Shown here one piece after another: positions 23,198-33,267 of a DNA stretch of 47,604 nt. The stretch's first letter is position 1, and the number at the start of each line of letters is the position of its first letter. Position numbers and translations under genes: made by a program. The notes under the pieces were generated by a model. That model saw only the letters and a list, made by a program, of their open reading frames with translations, was not told the origin of the DNA and ran no database searches. The stretch covers positions 1-47,604 of the forward strand of contig NZ_WTVK01000043.1 of assembly GCF_012910805.1 (NCBI RefSeq). The letters run 5' to 3'. The stretch is from Aromatoleum evansii (GTDB lineage: Bacteria; Pseudomonadota; Gammaproteobacteria; Burkholderiales; Rhodocyclaceae).

Positions 23198-23220
23198 TCG
23201 GGGCACACGCCACCGGCGAA

Positions 23221-24048
23221 TCAGGCAGCGCTTCCGCGCTTGTCGTCGCGTGCCGCAAACTGGTCCGCGGTTGACGTGTACTCCTGCAGCCAGCCCAGCC
23301 GCAGGAAGATCATCCACGCCGCCCAGGCTGCGAACCACGTTGCATAGAAGCTGAAGACGATATCGCTCAGGAAATGCCCGCCCTGGGCAATCCTGCCAAG
23401 GCCGAAGAGTGTTCCGACTGCGAGGCCGATCAGGGTCCAGCGCCGCCGGGCCGCGACCCCCCCGAGAAATCCGAGGCTCACCAGGTAATAGCCGGCGGAG
23501 GCGTGACCGCTGACGAAGGAGCAATTGTTGTCGCACTGGTCCGACGGTTGCGTCGCGGGCGTGAACGCCTTGGTTCCGCCGAACTGTTCAACCTTGTAAG
23601 GGCGTGCGCGGCCCCAGTAGTCCTTCAGGGCGACGTCGATCAGCAGGCCCGGGCCGAGAAGCAGCGCGGCGATCAGGTAGGCAACCTGGATGCGACGTTT
23701 CTGCCCGGTCGCCCCGCGCTGCATCGAGTAGGCGAAGAGTGCGATGAACAGGCCGATGATGGTCGCCTTGGACATCAGCGGGATGCCGCGGTAGAGCGAT
23801 TGCACGAGCGGGTTGTAGTCGCCCGAGAAGCCGCGCGCGGAGTCGTAGAACGCGCGCGATACCGCGAGATCGAGCTCGGGCCACACCGTGAACACCACGG
23901 CGCAGACGGCCATGGTCAGGGCCATCCAGACGGTCAGCCGATTCATGCGGAGGCGCCCCGGCGGCGCAGGCGAGTCGTTCGCGGGGGTTGCAGCGGCGGG
24001 CGTTCTGGGAGCATGCGGTACTTCCTTCGTCGATGCCGGTTCTGGCAT
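23221..24048 (-). CDS. PAP2-family lipid phosphatase (LpxE/LpxT-like)
   Basis: About 275 residues with a proline/alanine-rich cytoplasmic tail (about 35 residues) and six membrane segments. The three PAP2 motifs are present: K-D-Y-W-G-R-A-R-P, FVSGHAS, and G-R-I-A-Q-G-G-H-F-L-S-D with the expected His and Asp. Such enzymes dephosphorylate lipid pyrophosphates such as undecaprenyl diphosphate, lipid A or phosphatidylglycerophosphate. The ATG at 24048, just after the upstream stop, is used; 23946 (MNRLTVW) is an alternative. It is last in a five-gene lipid-modification cluster, so lipid A or carrier-lipid phosphate is the likely substrate. Confidence 0.85.
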   Translation of the reverse strand: MPEPASTKEVPHAPRTPAAATPANDSPAPPGRLRMNRLTVWMALTMAVCAVVFTVWPELDLAVSRAFYDSARGFSGDYNPLVQSLYRGIPLMSKATIIGLFIALFAYSMQRGATGQKRRIQVAYLIAALLLGPGLLIDVALKDYWGRARPYKVEQFGGTKAFTPATQPSDQCDNNCSFVSGHASAGYYLVSLGFLGGVAARRRWTLIGLAVGTLFGLGRIAQGGHFLSDIVFSFYATWFAAWAAWMIFLRLGWLQEYTSTADQFAARDDKRGSAA

Positions 24049-24053
24049 GGCGC

Positions 24054-25610
24054 TCAATCGGGCAGCTTGCGCACGAGTGCGACGCCGCCCTTGCGGTAGA
24101 GGATGTCGACGCCGCTGACCGGAACACGGTCGGTGCGCGTGATCGCGAGTTCGCCCGCAGTGGGGGCGCGGTCAGGTGTCACGGCCTGTCGATAGACGCT
24201 GAAGCTCGGGGCGTAGTAGCGCCATGCGACGACGGGCTCTCCGGTCTTGCGTGCGAGCAGTCCGGCTTCCTTGACGGGGCCTTGCAAGACCGCGCCGGCC
24301 CAGGGGACGACCACCCCCGCGAGGACGATGACCTGGATGACGGCGGCGGCGCCGACCTTCATCCACGCTGCGGCGTTCCAGCGCAAGGCCAGCCAGATCC
24401 ACGCAAGCAGCCCGCCGACGGCGACCAGGTAGTATTCGGGGGTGGCCTCGGTCAGCGCGAGCGCGAGCTGGGCACGGTAATACTCGTTGCCGGCCGCGCT
24501 GGCGGCGAGCGCGTCGAAGATCAGGGGCAGGAACGGCAGCAGCGCGAGAAACAGGGTCGGGGCGAGCAGATGCAGCGGGGCCCGGCGCAGCTCGTTGCGG
24601 TGGACGGCGATCAGCAGGAACAGCGGCGTCGAGCCGTAGAGCACGTAGTGCGGGAGCTTGGTGCCGGACAGGGAAAAGAAGGCGACGACGAAACCGGCCC
24701 AGATCCACAGGAAGCGGCGCACCCCGGTATCCAGGTCGCCGCGCATCTGGCGCAGGGTGCCGAACAGTGGTCCCGTCCACGGCAGCAGGAGCAACGGCAC
24801 GGCAATCACGTAGTAGAAGAGGCTGCCGGCGTGGCCTTCCAGCGTGCCGGTGAAGCGCTCGACGTTGTGCTTGAGGATGAAGCCGTCGATGAAGGCCTGT
24901 CCGTGAATCGCCAGGGCGGCGGCATACCAGGGCACGACGATCGTCGCGAGGATGACCAGTCCGACGGGGTCGAACACGGCGCGCGCCCAGCGTTTCCATT
25001 CCCCGCGGCTTGCGCAGTACAGCAGGCTCACGGTGCCGGGGACGATAAGCGCAATCGGGCCCTTGGTCAGTGCGCCCAGTCCGATCCACACGAAGCTGCG
25101 CAGCAGCGGGGCGCGGCGGCCGGATTCGAGGTGCCGCCAGGCATCGAACAGCGCGAGGGCTAGGAGCAGGTTGAGCAGGGCGTCGGCCGTCGCGGCGCGA
25201 GCGATGGCGAAGGGGCCCAGCGCGCTCGACGCGACCGCGAGTGCAGCAAGGGCGGTGCTCGCACCGAAGCGCTCGCGCGCGAAATGCCAGGTCGCATAGC
25301 TCCACAGCACCCCGGCTACCGCTGAGGGCAGGCGGAAGCCCCATTCGGTGGGGCCGAACACCAGGTAGCCGAGCGCCTGCAACCAATACACGAGGATCGG
25401 CTTGTCGAAACGGTTCTCGCCATTGAGGTAGGTGGAGAGGAAGTCTCCGCGCTCGAACATCTCGCGCGTGGCTTCGGAGAAGGCCCCTTCGTCGACGTCG
25501 AACAGCGGCGCGCCGCCCAGTCGCAGGAAGAAGGCGGCGAACGGAAGCAGGAAGATCGCAAGGGCCAGCGACGCGCGCGGCTGGGGCAGGGAAGCCGCGG
25601 GTGTGATCAT
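24054..25610 (-). CDS. ArnT-like lipid-linked glycosyltransferase (GT83/PMT superfamily)
   Basis: A 518-residue integral membrane protein with about 12 segments. Near the start it has the periplasmic-loop motif DVDEGAFSEATREM, whose acidic residues are catalytic in GT-C enzymes, and the ENRFDKPILVYWLQ stretch typical of ArnT and related transferases. These enzymes use undecaprenyl-phosphate-linked sugars as donors in the periplasm and often modify lipid A. The start at 25610 overlaps the upstream gene stop (ATGA) and follows AGGAAAGG. No genes for aminoarabinose synthesis are present, so the sugar is unknown. Confidence 0.88.
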   Translation of the reverse strand: MITPAASLPQPRASLALAIFLLPFAAFFLRLGGAPLFDVDEGAFSEATREMFERGDFLSTYLNGENRFDKPILVYWLQALGYLVFGPTEWGFRLPSAVAGVLWSYATWHFARERFGASTALAALAVASSALGPFAIARAATADALLNLLLALALFDAWRHLESGRRAPLLRSFVWIGLGALTKGPIALIVPGTVSLLYCASRGEWKRWARAVFDPVGLVILATIVVPWYAAALAIHGQAFIDGFILKHNVERFTGTLEGHAGSLFYYVIAVPLLLLPWTGPLFGTLRQMRGDLDTGVRRFLWIWAGFVVAFFSLSGTKLPHYVLYGSTPLFLLIAVHRNELRRAPLHLLAPTLFLALLPFLPLIFDALAASAAGNEYYRAQLALALTEATPEYYLVAVGGLLAWIWLALRWNAAAWMKVGAAAVIQVIVLAGVVVPWAGAVLQGPVKEAGLLARKTGEPVVAWRYYAPSFSVYRQAVTPDRAPTAGELAITRTDRVPVSGVDILYRKGGVALVRKLPD

Positions 25611-26653
25611 CGGTCGCCTTTCCTGTGCCATCCGTCTACGTCGTCGAGCGCAGTGCGCGGCCGCGCTAGATAGGCGCGGGAGCTGCCCGATTCGTAATAC
25701 ACGCGCGCCAGCAGTTCCGCGAGCACGCCAGAGGTCACCATCTGCACGCCCGCGATGACGAGGAAGAAGCCGCCGAAGAGCAGCGGCCGGGTGCCGATGT
25801 CCTCGCCGAGGAAAAGCTTGAGGGCGAGGAGGTAGCTGAGGATGAGTGTGCCAAGCGCACCGAGGCCGATGCCGATGCCGCCGAAGAAGTGCCCCGGGCG
25901 CGTGCGGTAGCGCATGAAGAAGTAAACGAACACCAGATCGAGCACTACCCGGAAGGTGCGCGAGATGCCGTACTTAGACTGACCGAAGACGCGCGCATGG
26001 TGCGTCACGACTTCCTGGGCGATGCGGCGCGGGGTCGTCACGGTCGCCAGCCAGGCGGGAATGAAGCGGTGCATCTCGCCATACAGGCGCACGCTCTTGA
26101 TCGCGCTGGCGCGGAAGACCTTGAGGCTGCAGCCATAGTCCTTGAGGTGCACGCCGGTCATGCGCGCGATGAGGCGATTGGCGATGCGCGAGGGGATCTT
26201 GCGCAGCAGCAGTCCGTCCTGGCGATCCTTGCGCCATCCTGCCACGAGGTCGAGATCCTCGCTCAGCAGTCGCTTGACCATGCGCGGGATGTCGATCGGG
26301 TCGTTCTGCAGGTCGCCGTCCATGGTGACGATGACGCTGCCGCGGGCGGCGTCCAGTCCGGCCTGCATCGCCGCGGTCTGCTTGAAGTTGCGCATCAGTT
26401 CGACGATACGCACATGCGGGCCGTACTTGGCGGCGCAACGCGCGAGTTCTGCGGGTGTCGCGTCGGAACTGCCGTCATCGACGAGCACCACTTCCCAGGG
26501 GCAGGGATAGGGGCCCAGCGCGAGGTGGATGCGTTCGAGCAGCGGCTCGACGTTTTCAGCCTCGTTGTACATCGGCACGACGACCGAAAGGGTGTGCTCG
26601 GGCATATCCGCGGGAATCTGCGGTTCGGCAGGCGGCAAGGGCGACTTGTTCAT
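25607..26653 (-). CDS. ArnC/DPM1-like family 2 glycosyltransferase
   Basis: A 348-residue polyprenyl-phosphate glycosyltransferase. The cytoplasmic GT-A domain begins SVVVPMYNEAENVEPLLERI and has VLVDDGSSDAT and the metal-binding TMDGDLQND; two membrane helices follow (about 240-265 and 280-310), as in ArnC, GtrB and DPM1-type enzymes. It should charge undecaprenyl phosphate with a sugar, which the downstream ArnT-like protein would transfer on the outer face. The start MNKSPLPPAE at 26653 is 14 bases after the previous gene. Its stop overlaps the ArnT-like start. Confidence 0.9.
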   Translation of the reverse strand: MNKSPLPPAEPQIPADMPEHTLSVVVPMYNEAENVEPLLERIHLALGPYPCPWEVVLVDDGSSDATPAELARCAAKYGPHVRIVELMRNFKQTAAMQAGLDAARGSVIVTMDGDLQNDPIDIPRMVKRLLSEDLDLVAGWRKDRQDGLLLRKIPSRIANRLIARMTGVHLKDYGCSLKVFRASAIKSVRLYGEMHRFIPAWLATVTTPRRIAQEVVTHHARVFGQSKYGISRTFRVVLDLVFVYFFMRYRTRPGHFFGGIGIGLGALGTLILSYLLALKLFLGEDIGTRPLLFGGFFLVIAGVQMVTSGVLAELLARVYYESGSSRAYLARPRTALDDVDGWHRKGDR

Positions 26654-26667
26654 GCGGATCAGTGTCT

Positions 26668-27582
26668 TCAGGAAAGATGCGGGCGATCGGGGTCTCTGGC
26701 GGAAGCGGCGCGCGCCGGCACGAGCCAGGCGAGGGCGCCGGATGCTACCGCACAGGCGATGACGAAAAGGTGAAGGGCGAGAGCGGCCTGCAGGCCGCTC
26801 GCGAACGGGACGCCGTTCGGCAGCATCGCCGCCGCGGAGCCCGCCTCGTAGGTGCCGAATCCGGCGACCCCCTGGACCGGGAGGATGGCGGCAAGTTCCG
26901 CGCCCAGCGCACCGGCCGCGCCGACGGAAAGGGTCGCCGGGACCAGGGAGGCGAGGAGCCAGGCTTGGGTGGCGAGCTTCACGGACCAGTTCGCGAGCGT
27001 CCAGATCCAGCCGAAACGCGCGTGCCGTGTCGAATCGGCGAAGGCATTGCGCAGCTTGGCGAGTTTCGCCGCCGCGCCGCCGCGCTCGGCCCAGGCGTGC
27101 GGGGCACGCGCCCAGCGCGGCAAGTACCACGCGAAGGCGACCAGGGCCGTGATGCCGGTGAGGCGCAGGGGCAAGGGCAGGCCCGGCCAGACGGTGACGG
27201 CCACGACGGCGACGACGAGGGCGTCCTGTAGTCGAAACCAGAACAGCGAGGCGAGGGCGCGGGCCAGCGGTGTGCCGAAGTTGCGTCCGAGCAGGACGGG
27301 GAAGGCGGCTTCGCCGCCGCGGAAGGGCACGACGTTCACCATCGCGTTGTGGATCAGCACGATGCGCAGGCAGGTTCCGAAACGGCCTCGCGCATCGGAG
27401 CGGAACTCGTCGTACACGCGGCCCGCGCGCAGGGCATAGCTGGCCGCAAAACCGGCCAGTGCCAGCGTCGCGGCGAGCGGGTCGAGGCGCCGGAACGCAT
27501 CGCCGAGACCTTGCCAGCGGCCGTCCCATGCGAGCCATGCCAGCAGCGCGAGGCTCGCGGCGATCGCAAGCAGGCGCTTCAT
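26668..27582 (-). CDS. YbhN/UPF0104-type membrane protein (lysylphosphatidylglycerol synthase TM-like)
   Basis: A 304-residue membrane protein with about eight segments. The region RIVLIHNAMVNVVPFRGGEAAFPVLLGR matches the conserved N-x2-P-x-R-x-G-E signature of the LPG synthase transmembrane/UPF0104 family, and LPVQGVAGFGTYEAG is the family's second conserved block. Members are thought to move or flip lipids; the exact role is not established. Its start overlaps the PAP2 stop upstream (ATGA), so translation is coupled. Confidence 0.85.
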   Translation of the reverse strand: MKRLLAIAASLALLAWLAWDGRWQGLGDAFRRLDPLAATLALAGFAASYALRAGRVYDEFRSDARGRFGTCLRIVLIHNAMVNVVPFRGGEAAFPVLLGRNFGTPLARALASLFWFRLQDALVVAVVAVTVWPGLPLPLRLTGITALVAFAWYLPRWARAPHAWAERGGAAAKLAKLRNAFADSTRHARFGWIWTLANWSVKLATQAWLLASLVPATLSVGAAGALGAELAAILPVQGVAGFGTYEAGSAAAMLPNGVPFASGLQAALALHLFVIACAVASGALAWLVPARAASARDPDRPHLS

Positions 27583-28388
27583 GCGTCGGCCCTTTGTGGT
27601 TGGGGGCCGCGTGCGAGCGCGACGGCGATGCCGCCGAGGCCCCAGGCGCAGAGCACGTACTGAATCCAGCGCCCCTCGGGATAGCCCAGCTCCTCGAAGA
27701 ATATCGAGATCGAGAAGGCGGCAAGCAGGGCGGCGAGCACGCGCCAGCCCGTGCGCCTCTCCCAGAAGCGCCAGTGCGAGGACCACCACACTCCGAACGC
27801 GCCGCAGAGCCAGCCGCCGGCCGCGCCGGCGAAGATGTCGAGCGGCCAGTGCGCCCCGACTGCAACGCGGGAGAAGGCGACGGCCGAGGCAAGCGCCAGC
27901 GCGGACAGGGCAACCAGTCGCCGGCCCGATTGCACCGCGCACAAGGCCGCCACGGCTGCGAAACCGAAGGCCGTGGCAGAGTGGCCGGACGGGAATGAGC
28001 CGGTGCGCAGCACTTCGCCGATCACGTTGAAGTTCTCCGGGCCCAATACGGCCGCAGGCCGTGCTTCGTCGAAAAATTCCTTGGCGCCATGCGTGTAGAG
28101 CGCGCCGGCCGGAACCGCCAGCAGGGCGGAAGCCGCCCAGCGCGGATACCAGGCGAGGAAACCGGCGAGCACCGCGAAAGCGCCGGAGGTTGCGCCGAGA
28201 TTGGTCAGTCCGGCCCACACGAAGGCAGGCAGCGCCGCCGCCGCGCCGTTCCAGCCCAGGAACCACTCGCTGTTGCGTCCGCTTGCCAGCGTCGCCAGCG
28301 CACACAGCGCGAGGATGGCGGCGGGAACCGCGATCCAGCAGGCGCTTTCGCGCGAGCGACTGGGCGAAGGCAAGGGGCGTGTGCTCAT
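27579..28388 (-). CDS. PAP2-family membrane phosphatase
   Basis: About 269 residues with six or more membrane segments. The PAP2 motifs are K-E-F-F-D-E-A-R-P, G-S-F-P-S-G-H-S-A-T and S-R-V-A-V-G-A-H-W-P-L-D, all with expected catalytic residues. The ATG at 28388 is preferred because TAGAAT, a likely -10 box, lies at 28419-28414; the alternative ATG at 28412 would leave almost no leader. It is the first gene of the cluster and ends in a four-base overlap with the YbhN-like gene. The substrate is probably a carrier-lipid or lipid A phosphate, by context only. Confidence 0.87.
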   Translation of the reverse strand: MSTRPLPSPSRSRESACWIAVPAAILALCALATLASGRNSEWFLGWNGAAAALPAFVWAGLTNLGATSGAFAVLAGFLAWYPRWAASALLAVPAGALYTHGAKEFFDEARPAAVLGPENFNVIGEVLRTGSFPSGHSATAFGFAAVAALCAVQSGRRLVALSALALASAVAFSRVAVGAHWPLDIFAGAAGGWLCGAFGVWWSSHWRFWERRTGWRVLAALLAAFSISIFFEELGYPEGRWIQYVLCAWGLGGIAVALARGPQPQRADA

Positions 28389-28531
28389 CAGGCTGCGTCG
28401 GACAAAACACATAATTCTACCCGATCTGCGCGCGCAAGCCTTGAACGGGTCGGCTGTGCACGCGGGCGGGGCGCCGTGGCGAGGGTTGCGGGGGAGGGAA
28501 ACTACCTGCGGGAGCGGGCGCGACCGTCGGG

Positions 28532-28537
28532 TATAAT
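28532..28537 (+). promoter_or_regulatory. Consensus -10 box upstream of purL
   Basis: A perfect TATAAT lies 63 bases before the purL ATG in the 211-base divergent region. No good -35 is visible at 16-18 bases upstream, so an activator may be needed or the promoter may be moderate. Confidence 0.45.
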
Positions 28538-28599
28538 TCCGCTCTTTCCGTACGTCGAACACCTGTTCGCGTCCTTCCCGATCCTTCGCACCGACTCAA

Positions 28600-31500
28600 A
28601 TGGCCGAAATTCTCAAGCTGCGCGGCGCTCCGGCGCTCTCTTCCTCCCGCCTGGAGCGTCTCTCGCGTACCGTTGCCGAAGCGCTGCCCAAACTGAAGGG
28701 GCTCGCAGCCGAACACTGGTACCTCATCGAGATCAAGGAGCCGTTGAACGCCGCGGAACTCGAGCGGCTGGTCGATCTGCTGGGCGCGGTGCCCGCGACG
28801 CCGCAGGCGCCGGCGGGAACACCCGTCGTGGTCGTGCCGCGCCTTGGCACCATCTCGCCGTGGTCGTCAAAGGCCAGCGACATCGCCCGCCAGTGCGGTT
28901 TCGACAAGGTCGTGCGCATCGAGCGCGGTATCGCCTATTCTCTGGACGTGCGGGGCGGCCTCGACGACCGGCAGTTCGCCGCGGCGCTCCCCCTGCTGCA
29001 TGACCGCATGACCGAATCGGTGCTGCAAAACGTCGAGGCGGCCGAGGCGCTGTTCCATCACTACGAGCCCAGGCCGCTGACGACCGTCGACGTCATCGGC
29101 GGCGGCCGTGCCGCGCTCGTCGCGGCCAACGGCGAGTTGGGTCTTGCGCTGTCCGACGACGAGATCGACTACCTCGTCGACAACTTCACCCGCATGGGGC
29201 GCAACCCGACCGACGTCGAGCTGATGATGTTCGCCCAGGCGAACTCGGAACACTGCCGCCACAAGATCTTCAACGCGGACTGGGTCATCGACGCACGCAC
29301 GATGGACAAGACCCTGTTCGGCATGATCCGCGAGACGCACAAGGCCCATCCCGAAGGGACGGTCGTCGCCTATTCGGACAACGCCTCGGTCATCGAAGGC
29401 GCCGTCATCGACCGTTTCTACGCGGACGCGGACGGCCAGTGGCGCTTCCGCGCGGAAGAAACCCACATCCTCGCCAAGGTCGAGACGCACAACCATCCGA
29501 CCGCAATCTCGCCCTTCCCGGGCGCGGCGACCGGCGCGGGCGGCGAGATCCGCGACGAAGGCGCGACGGGCCGAGGCTCCAAGCCCAAGGCCGGCCTGAC
29601 CGGCTTCTCGGTGTCGAACCTGAACATCCCCGAATTCGTCCAGCCCTGGGAAAAGCCCTACGGCAAGCCCGAGCGCATCGCTTCCGCGCTCGACATCATG
29701 ATCGAGGGACCGATCGGCGGCGCGGCGTTCAACAACGAGTTCGGGCGTCCCAACCTCGCGGGCTACTTCCGCGCCTTCGAGCAGGAAGTGCAGAGCGAGG
29801 TGCGCGGCTACCACAAGCCGATCATGATCGCCGGCGGCGTCGGCAGCATCCAGGCTCAGCAGTCGCACAAGGTGCAGTTCGCGCCCGGCACGCTGCTGAT
29901 TCAGCTCGGCGGTCCGGGCATGCTGATCGGTCTCGGCGGTGGTGCGGCGTCCAGTATGACGACCGGCACGAACACCGCGGATCTCGACTTCGCGTCGGTC
30001 CAGCGTGGCAATCCGGAAATCGAGCGCCGCTGCCAGGAGGTCATAGACGCGTGCTGGCAGCGCGGTGAGGCGAATCCCATCCTCGCGATTCACGACGTCG
30101 GGGCCGGCGGTCTGTCGAACGCGATGCCGGAACTGGCCGATTCCGCGAGTCTCGGTGCGCATTTCGAGCTGCGCGAAGTACACATCGAGGAGCCGGGCAT
30201 GAGCCCGCGCGAGATCTGGAGCAACGAGTCGCAGGAGCGCTACGTGCTCGCGATCGCGCCGGAGAGCCTGGACGAATTCCGTGCCATCTGCGAGCGCGAG
30301 CGCTGCCCCTTCGCGGTGCTCGGCAAGGCGACGGCCGACGGTCACCTCACCGTGAGCGACCGCCATTTCGACAATAAGCCGGTCGACATGGAAATGCAGG
30401 TGCTGCTCGGCAAGCCGCCGAAGATGACGCGCAACGTGTCGCGCCGCGCCGTGCACGTGCCGCCCTTCGACGTCACCGACGTCGACCTGAAGGAGGCCTG
30501 CCTGCGCGTGCTGCGCCTGCCGACCGTGGCCTCCAAGAACTTCCTCATCACGATCGGCGACCGCTCGGTCGGCGGCATGACCGCGCGCGACCAGATGGTC
30601 GGCCCGTGGCAGGTGCCGGTGGCAGACGTTGCGGTCACCGCCATGAGCTTCCACGGCTACAAGGGTGAAGCCTTTGCGATGGGCGAGCGTACGCCGGTTG
30701 CCTGTCTGGACGCCGTGGCGTCCGGGCGGATGGCGGTGGGCGAGGCGATCACGAACATCGCCGCGGCGGACATTTCCGACCTCGGCAAGGTGAAGTTGTC
30801 CGCGAACTGGATGGCGGCTGCGGGGCATCGCGGCGAGGACGCGAAGCTCTACGACACCGTCAGTGCCGTGTCGCAGTTCTGCCAGGCGGCGGGGCTGTCG
30901 ATTCCGGTCGGCAAGGATTCGCTGTCGATGAAGACGGCGTGGAGCGAGGAGAGCCAGGACAAGCAGGTGGTCGCGCCGCTGTCGCTGATCGTCACCTCCT
31001 TCGCGCCGGTCGAGGACGTCCGCCGCACGCTTACGCCGCAACTTAAGTTCCCCGAAGGCGTCGAGACCGAGCTCATGCTCATCGACCTCGGCAATGATCG
31101 CAACCGCCTCGGCGGCTCGGCGCTGGCGCAGGTGTTCGGTTCCGTCGGCGAACATGCGCCGGACGTCGATGCGGAACAACTGGCGAAGTTCTTCGCGCTG
31201 ATCCAGCAGTTCCGCCGTGACGGGCTGCTGCTCGCTTACCACGACCGCAGCGACGGCGGCCTGTTCGCGACGCTGTGCGAAATGGCCTTCGCGTCGAAGT
31301 GCGGCCTGTCGGTCGTGCTCGACACGGTGTGCTACGACCTGTACATGAACGACGTGGATGGCCTAGACAAGAAGCCGGACACGATCAAGGGCCGCCTCAA
31401 CGACCGTCTGTTCGGCGGGCTGTTTGCGGAGGAGCTCGGCGCGGTGATCCAGATCCGCCGCGAGGATCGCGCGCGCCTCACCACGCCGCTGCGCGAGGCG

Positions 31501-32532
31501 GGGCTCACCTACCACTTCCTCGGCGAACCGAACGAGCGTGATGAGCTGCGCTTCTGGCGCAACGCCAAGCTCGTGTTCAGTGCGCCGCGCGCGGAACTCC
31601 ATCAAACCTGGTCGGAAACGAGCTACCGCATCGCGCGCCTGCGTGACGACGCCGATTGCGCGCGCGAGGAGTTCGAAGCCCTTGCGGACCTCTCCAATCC
31701 CGGCCTGAGTGTCGTCACCAGCTTCGACCCGACCGAGGACATCGTCGCGCCCATGATCGCGACAGGCGCCCGTCCCAAGATCGCGATCCTGCGCGAGCAG
31801 GGCGTGAACTCGCAGGCCGAGATGGCCGCCGCTTTCGAGCGCGCAGGCTTCGCTCCGTTCGACGTGCACATGTCCGACCTGCAGGCGGGCCGCCGTCACC
31901 TGTCCGACTTCCACGGCCTCGCGGCCTGCGGCGGCTTCTCCTACGGCGACGTCCTCGGTGCGGGCCAGGGCTGGGCGAAGTCGATCCTGTTCAACGCGGC
32001 GCTGCGCGAGCAGTTCGAAGCCTTCTTCGGGCGCAGCGACACCTTCGCGCTGGGCGTGTGCAACGGCTGCCAGATGATGGCCAACCTGGCCGCCATCATC
32101 CCCGGTGCCGAGCACTGGCCGACCTTCCACCGCAACCGCAGCGAGCAGTTCGAGGCGCGTTTCGTGATGGCCGAGATTCCCGAGAGCCCGTCCATCCTCT
32201 TCGGCGGCATGGCGGGCAGCCGCATGCCCATCGTGGTCAGCCACGGCGAGGGCAGGGCGGTGTTCGCCCGGGAGGCGGATCGCGGCAGCGTGATCACCGC
32301 TGTCCGCTATGTCGACAATCACGGCAAGCCGGCCGCGACTTACCCGTTCAACCCGAACGGGTCGCCCGACGGCCTGGCGGGCGTCACGACCGCGGACGGC
32401 CGCTTCACGATAATGATGCCGCACCCGGAGCGCACGGCACGCACGGTGCAGATGAGCTGGCATCCCGAGTCCTTGGGCGAGGATTCGCCGTGGATGCGCA
32501 TGTTCCGCAACGCGCGGCGTTGGCTGGGCTGA
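28600..32532 (+). CDS. purL: Phosphoribosylformylglycinamidine synthase (large, single-chain)
   Basis: A 1310-residue FGAM synthase (E. coli 1295) catalysing the ATP- and glutamine-dependent fourth step of purine synthesis. The N-terminal PurS-like domain is followed by duplicated AIRS-like domains; [14 protein letters not shown] and [22 protein letters not shown] mark the active site. The C-terminal class I glutaminase has the cysteine in [13 protein letters not shown] and the His-Glu pair in MMPHPER. No clear ribosome site precedes the ATG. It stands alone and a terminator follows. Confidence 0.98.
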   Translation: MAEILKLRGAPALSSSRLERLSRTVAEALPKLKGLAAEHWYLIEIKEPLNAAELERLVDLLGAVPATPQAPAGTPVVVVPRLGTISPWSSKASDIARQCGFDKVVRIERGIAYSLDVRGGLDDRQFAAALPLLHDRMTESVLQNVEAAEALFHHYEPRPLTTVDVIGGGRAALVAANGELGLALSDDEIDYLVDNFTRMGRNPTDVELMMFAQANSEHCRHKIFNADWVIDARTMDKTLFGMIRETHKAHPEGTVVAYSDNASVIEGAVIDRFYADADGQWRFRAEETHILAKVETHNHPTAISPFPGAATGAGGEIRDEGATGRGSKPKAGLTGFSVSNLNIPEFVQPWEKPYGKPERIASALDIMIEGPIGGAAFNNEFGRPNLAGYFRAFEQEVQSEVRGYHKPIMIAGGVGSIQAQQSHKVQFAPGTLLIQLGGPGMLIGLGGGAASSMTTGTNTADLDFASVQRGNPEIERRCQEVIDACWQRGEANPILAIHDVGAGGLSNAMPELADSASLGAHFELREVHIEEPGMSPREIWSNESQERYVLAIAPESLDEFRAICERERCPFAVLGKATADGHLTVSDRHFDNKPVDMEMQVLLGKPPKMTRNVSRRAVHVPPFDVTDVDLKEACLRVLRLPTVASKNFLITIGDRSVGGMTARDQMVGPWQVPVADVAVTAMSFHGYKGEAFAMGERTPVACLDAVASGRMAVGEAITNIAAADISDLGKVKLSANWMAAAGHRGEDAKLYDTVSAVSQFCQAAGLSIPVGKDSLSMKTAWSEESQDKQVVAPLSLIVTSFAPVEDVRRTLTPQLKFPEGVETELMLIDLGNDRNRLGGSALAQVFGSVGEHAPDVDAEQLAKFFALIQQFRRDGLLLAYHDRSDGGLFATLCEMAFASKCGLSVVLDTVCYDLYMNDVDGLDKKPDTIKGRLNDRLFGGLFAEELGAVIQIRREDRARLTTPLREAGLTYHFLGEPNERDELRFWRNAKLVFSAPRAELHQTWSETSYRIARLRDDADCAREEFEALADLSNPGLSVVTSFDPTEDIVAPMIATGARPKIAILREQGVNSQAEMAAAFERAGFAPFDVHMSDLQAGRRHLSDFHGLAACGGFSYGDVLGAGQGWAKSILFNAALREQFEAFFGRSDTFALGVCNGCQMMANLAAIIPGAEHWPTFHRNRSEQFEARFVMAEIPESPSILFGGMAGSRMPIVVSHGEGRAVFAREADRGSVITAVRYVDNHGKPAATYPFNPNGSPDGLAGVTTADGRFTIMMPHPERTARTVQMSWHPESLGEDSPWMRMFRNARRWLG

Positions 32533-32578
32533 TCGGCCGGACGGATAGTCGGGCCCATGGGCTGCCGAAGCGTGATGC

Positions 32579-32601
32579 AGTTGGCAGCCAACTTCTTTTT
32601 T
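32579..32601 (+). terminator. Rho-independent terminator of purL
   Basis: AGTTGG-CAG-CCAACT forms a six-bp stem followed directly by a T-rich run (TCTTTTTT), 46 bases after the purL stop codon. Confidence 0.65.
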
Positions 32602-32604
32602 GCG

Positions 32605-32620
32605 CTTGACTGCAGTCAAG
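32605..32620. promoter_or_regulatory. 16-bp palindrome upstream of the copper operon
   Basis: CTTGACTGCAGTCAAG is perfectly palindromic and contains TTGACT, a good -35. TAGAAT follows at 32641, but the spacing from this -35 is 29 bases, too long for a normal promoter. The site lies 55 bases before the DUF2946 ATG and is a good operator candidate for a metal-responsive regulator. Confidence 0.5.
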
Positions 32621-32674
32621 GGAAACGGGAGCCTCGTGGCTAGAATGCCTGCGACACGAGGCCTCCATACGCCC

Positions 32675-33070
32675 ATGCATATCAAGCGCTCGACCCGCAC
32701 CCTGACGGCATGGATCGCGTTGTTCGCGATCCTGCTTGGTGCCGTCATGCCGGCCATGAGCCACGCGCTGTCGCGGCTCACCGGCGACGAAACGCGCTGG
32801 ACCGAGGTGTGTACCGTTGCCGGTACCAAGCTGGTGGCGGTTGATGATTCCTCCGGCAACAGCAAGGGCGGCAATGCTGATTTGTTTCCGGCCGAGCGTT
32901 GCGCCTTCTGCGCCACGCATGGCGGGATGCCTGCGCTGCCGACGCCCGACTCGGTGCCCTTCGCGCGCGAATCCGGCATCGATGAATTCCCCCGGCTCTA
33001 CTACGACTCCCCGCGCCCACTGTTCGCGTGGATTACGGCGCCTCCGCGCGCACCACCACTCCTCGCCTGA
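32675..33070 (+). CDS. DUF2946-like small secreted or membrane-anchored protein
   Basis: A 131-residue protein with an N-terminal hydrophobic segment (about 10-30) that is a signal peptide or anchor. The exported part has Cys46 and a C-x2-C-x2-H motif (Cys76, Cys79, His82 in RCAFCATHGG), like DUF2946 proteins, which are often encoded beside copper chaperones and TonB receptors. The conserved Cys/His suggest metal binding. It is separated from the chaperone gene by 197 bases, so it may or may not share a transcript. The family assignment is by resemblance. Confidence 0.75.
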   Translation: MHIKRSTRTLTAWIALFAILLGAVMPAMSHALSRLTGDETRWTEVCTVAGTKLVAVDDSSGNSKGGNADLFPAERCAFCATHGGMPALPTPDSVPFARESGIDEFPRLYYDSPRPLFAWITAPPRAPPLLA

Positions 33071-33267
33071 GCGTTCTTCGCCCCGATCCGCCTGACCGAA
33101 AAGGAAGCATGGCGGCGTTCATGGGGCGTATTCCCGGTAGTTCATCAGCTACGTCTGCGGCGCTTCGATCCCGTTGACGGGTTTCTCGCCGTATTTCCTT
33201 CGTCCGTACCGGCGCAGGCTCGTCGCGCCCTTGCCGGACGGATCGCCAGACACGCAGGAGTGGAAAC

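Noticed and set aside
28867-31242. 791-codon antisense open frame opposite purL
   Set aside because: Same reason: composition of a shadow frame, no signal or motif, no ribosome site.
33110-33178. Short 22-codon frame (MAAFMGRIPGSSS start) with an AAGGAAG upstream, between DUF2946 and PCu(A)C genes
   Set aside because: Too short and too close to its ribosome-like site; no evidence of a leader peptide or of conservation.
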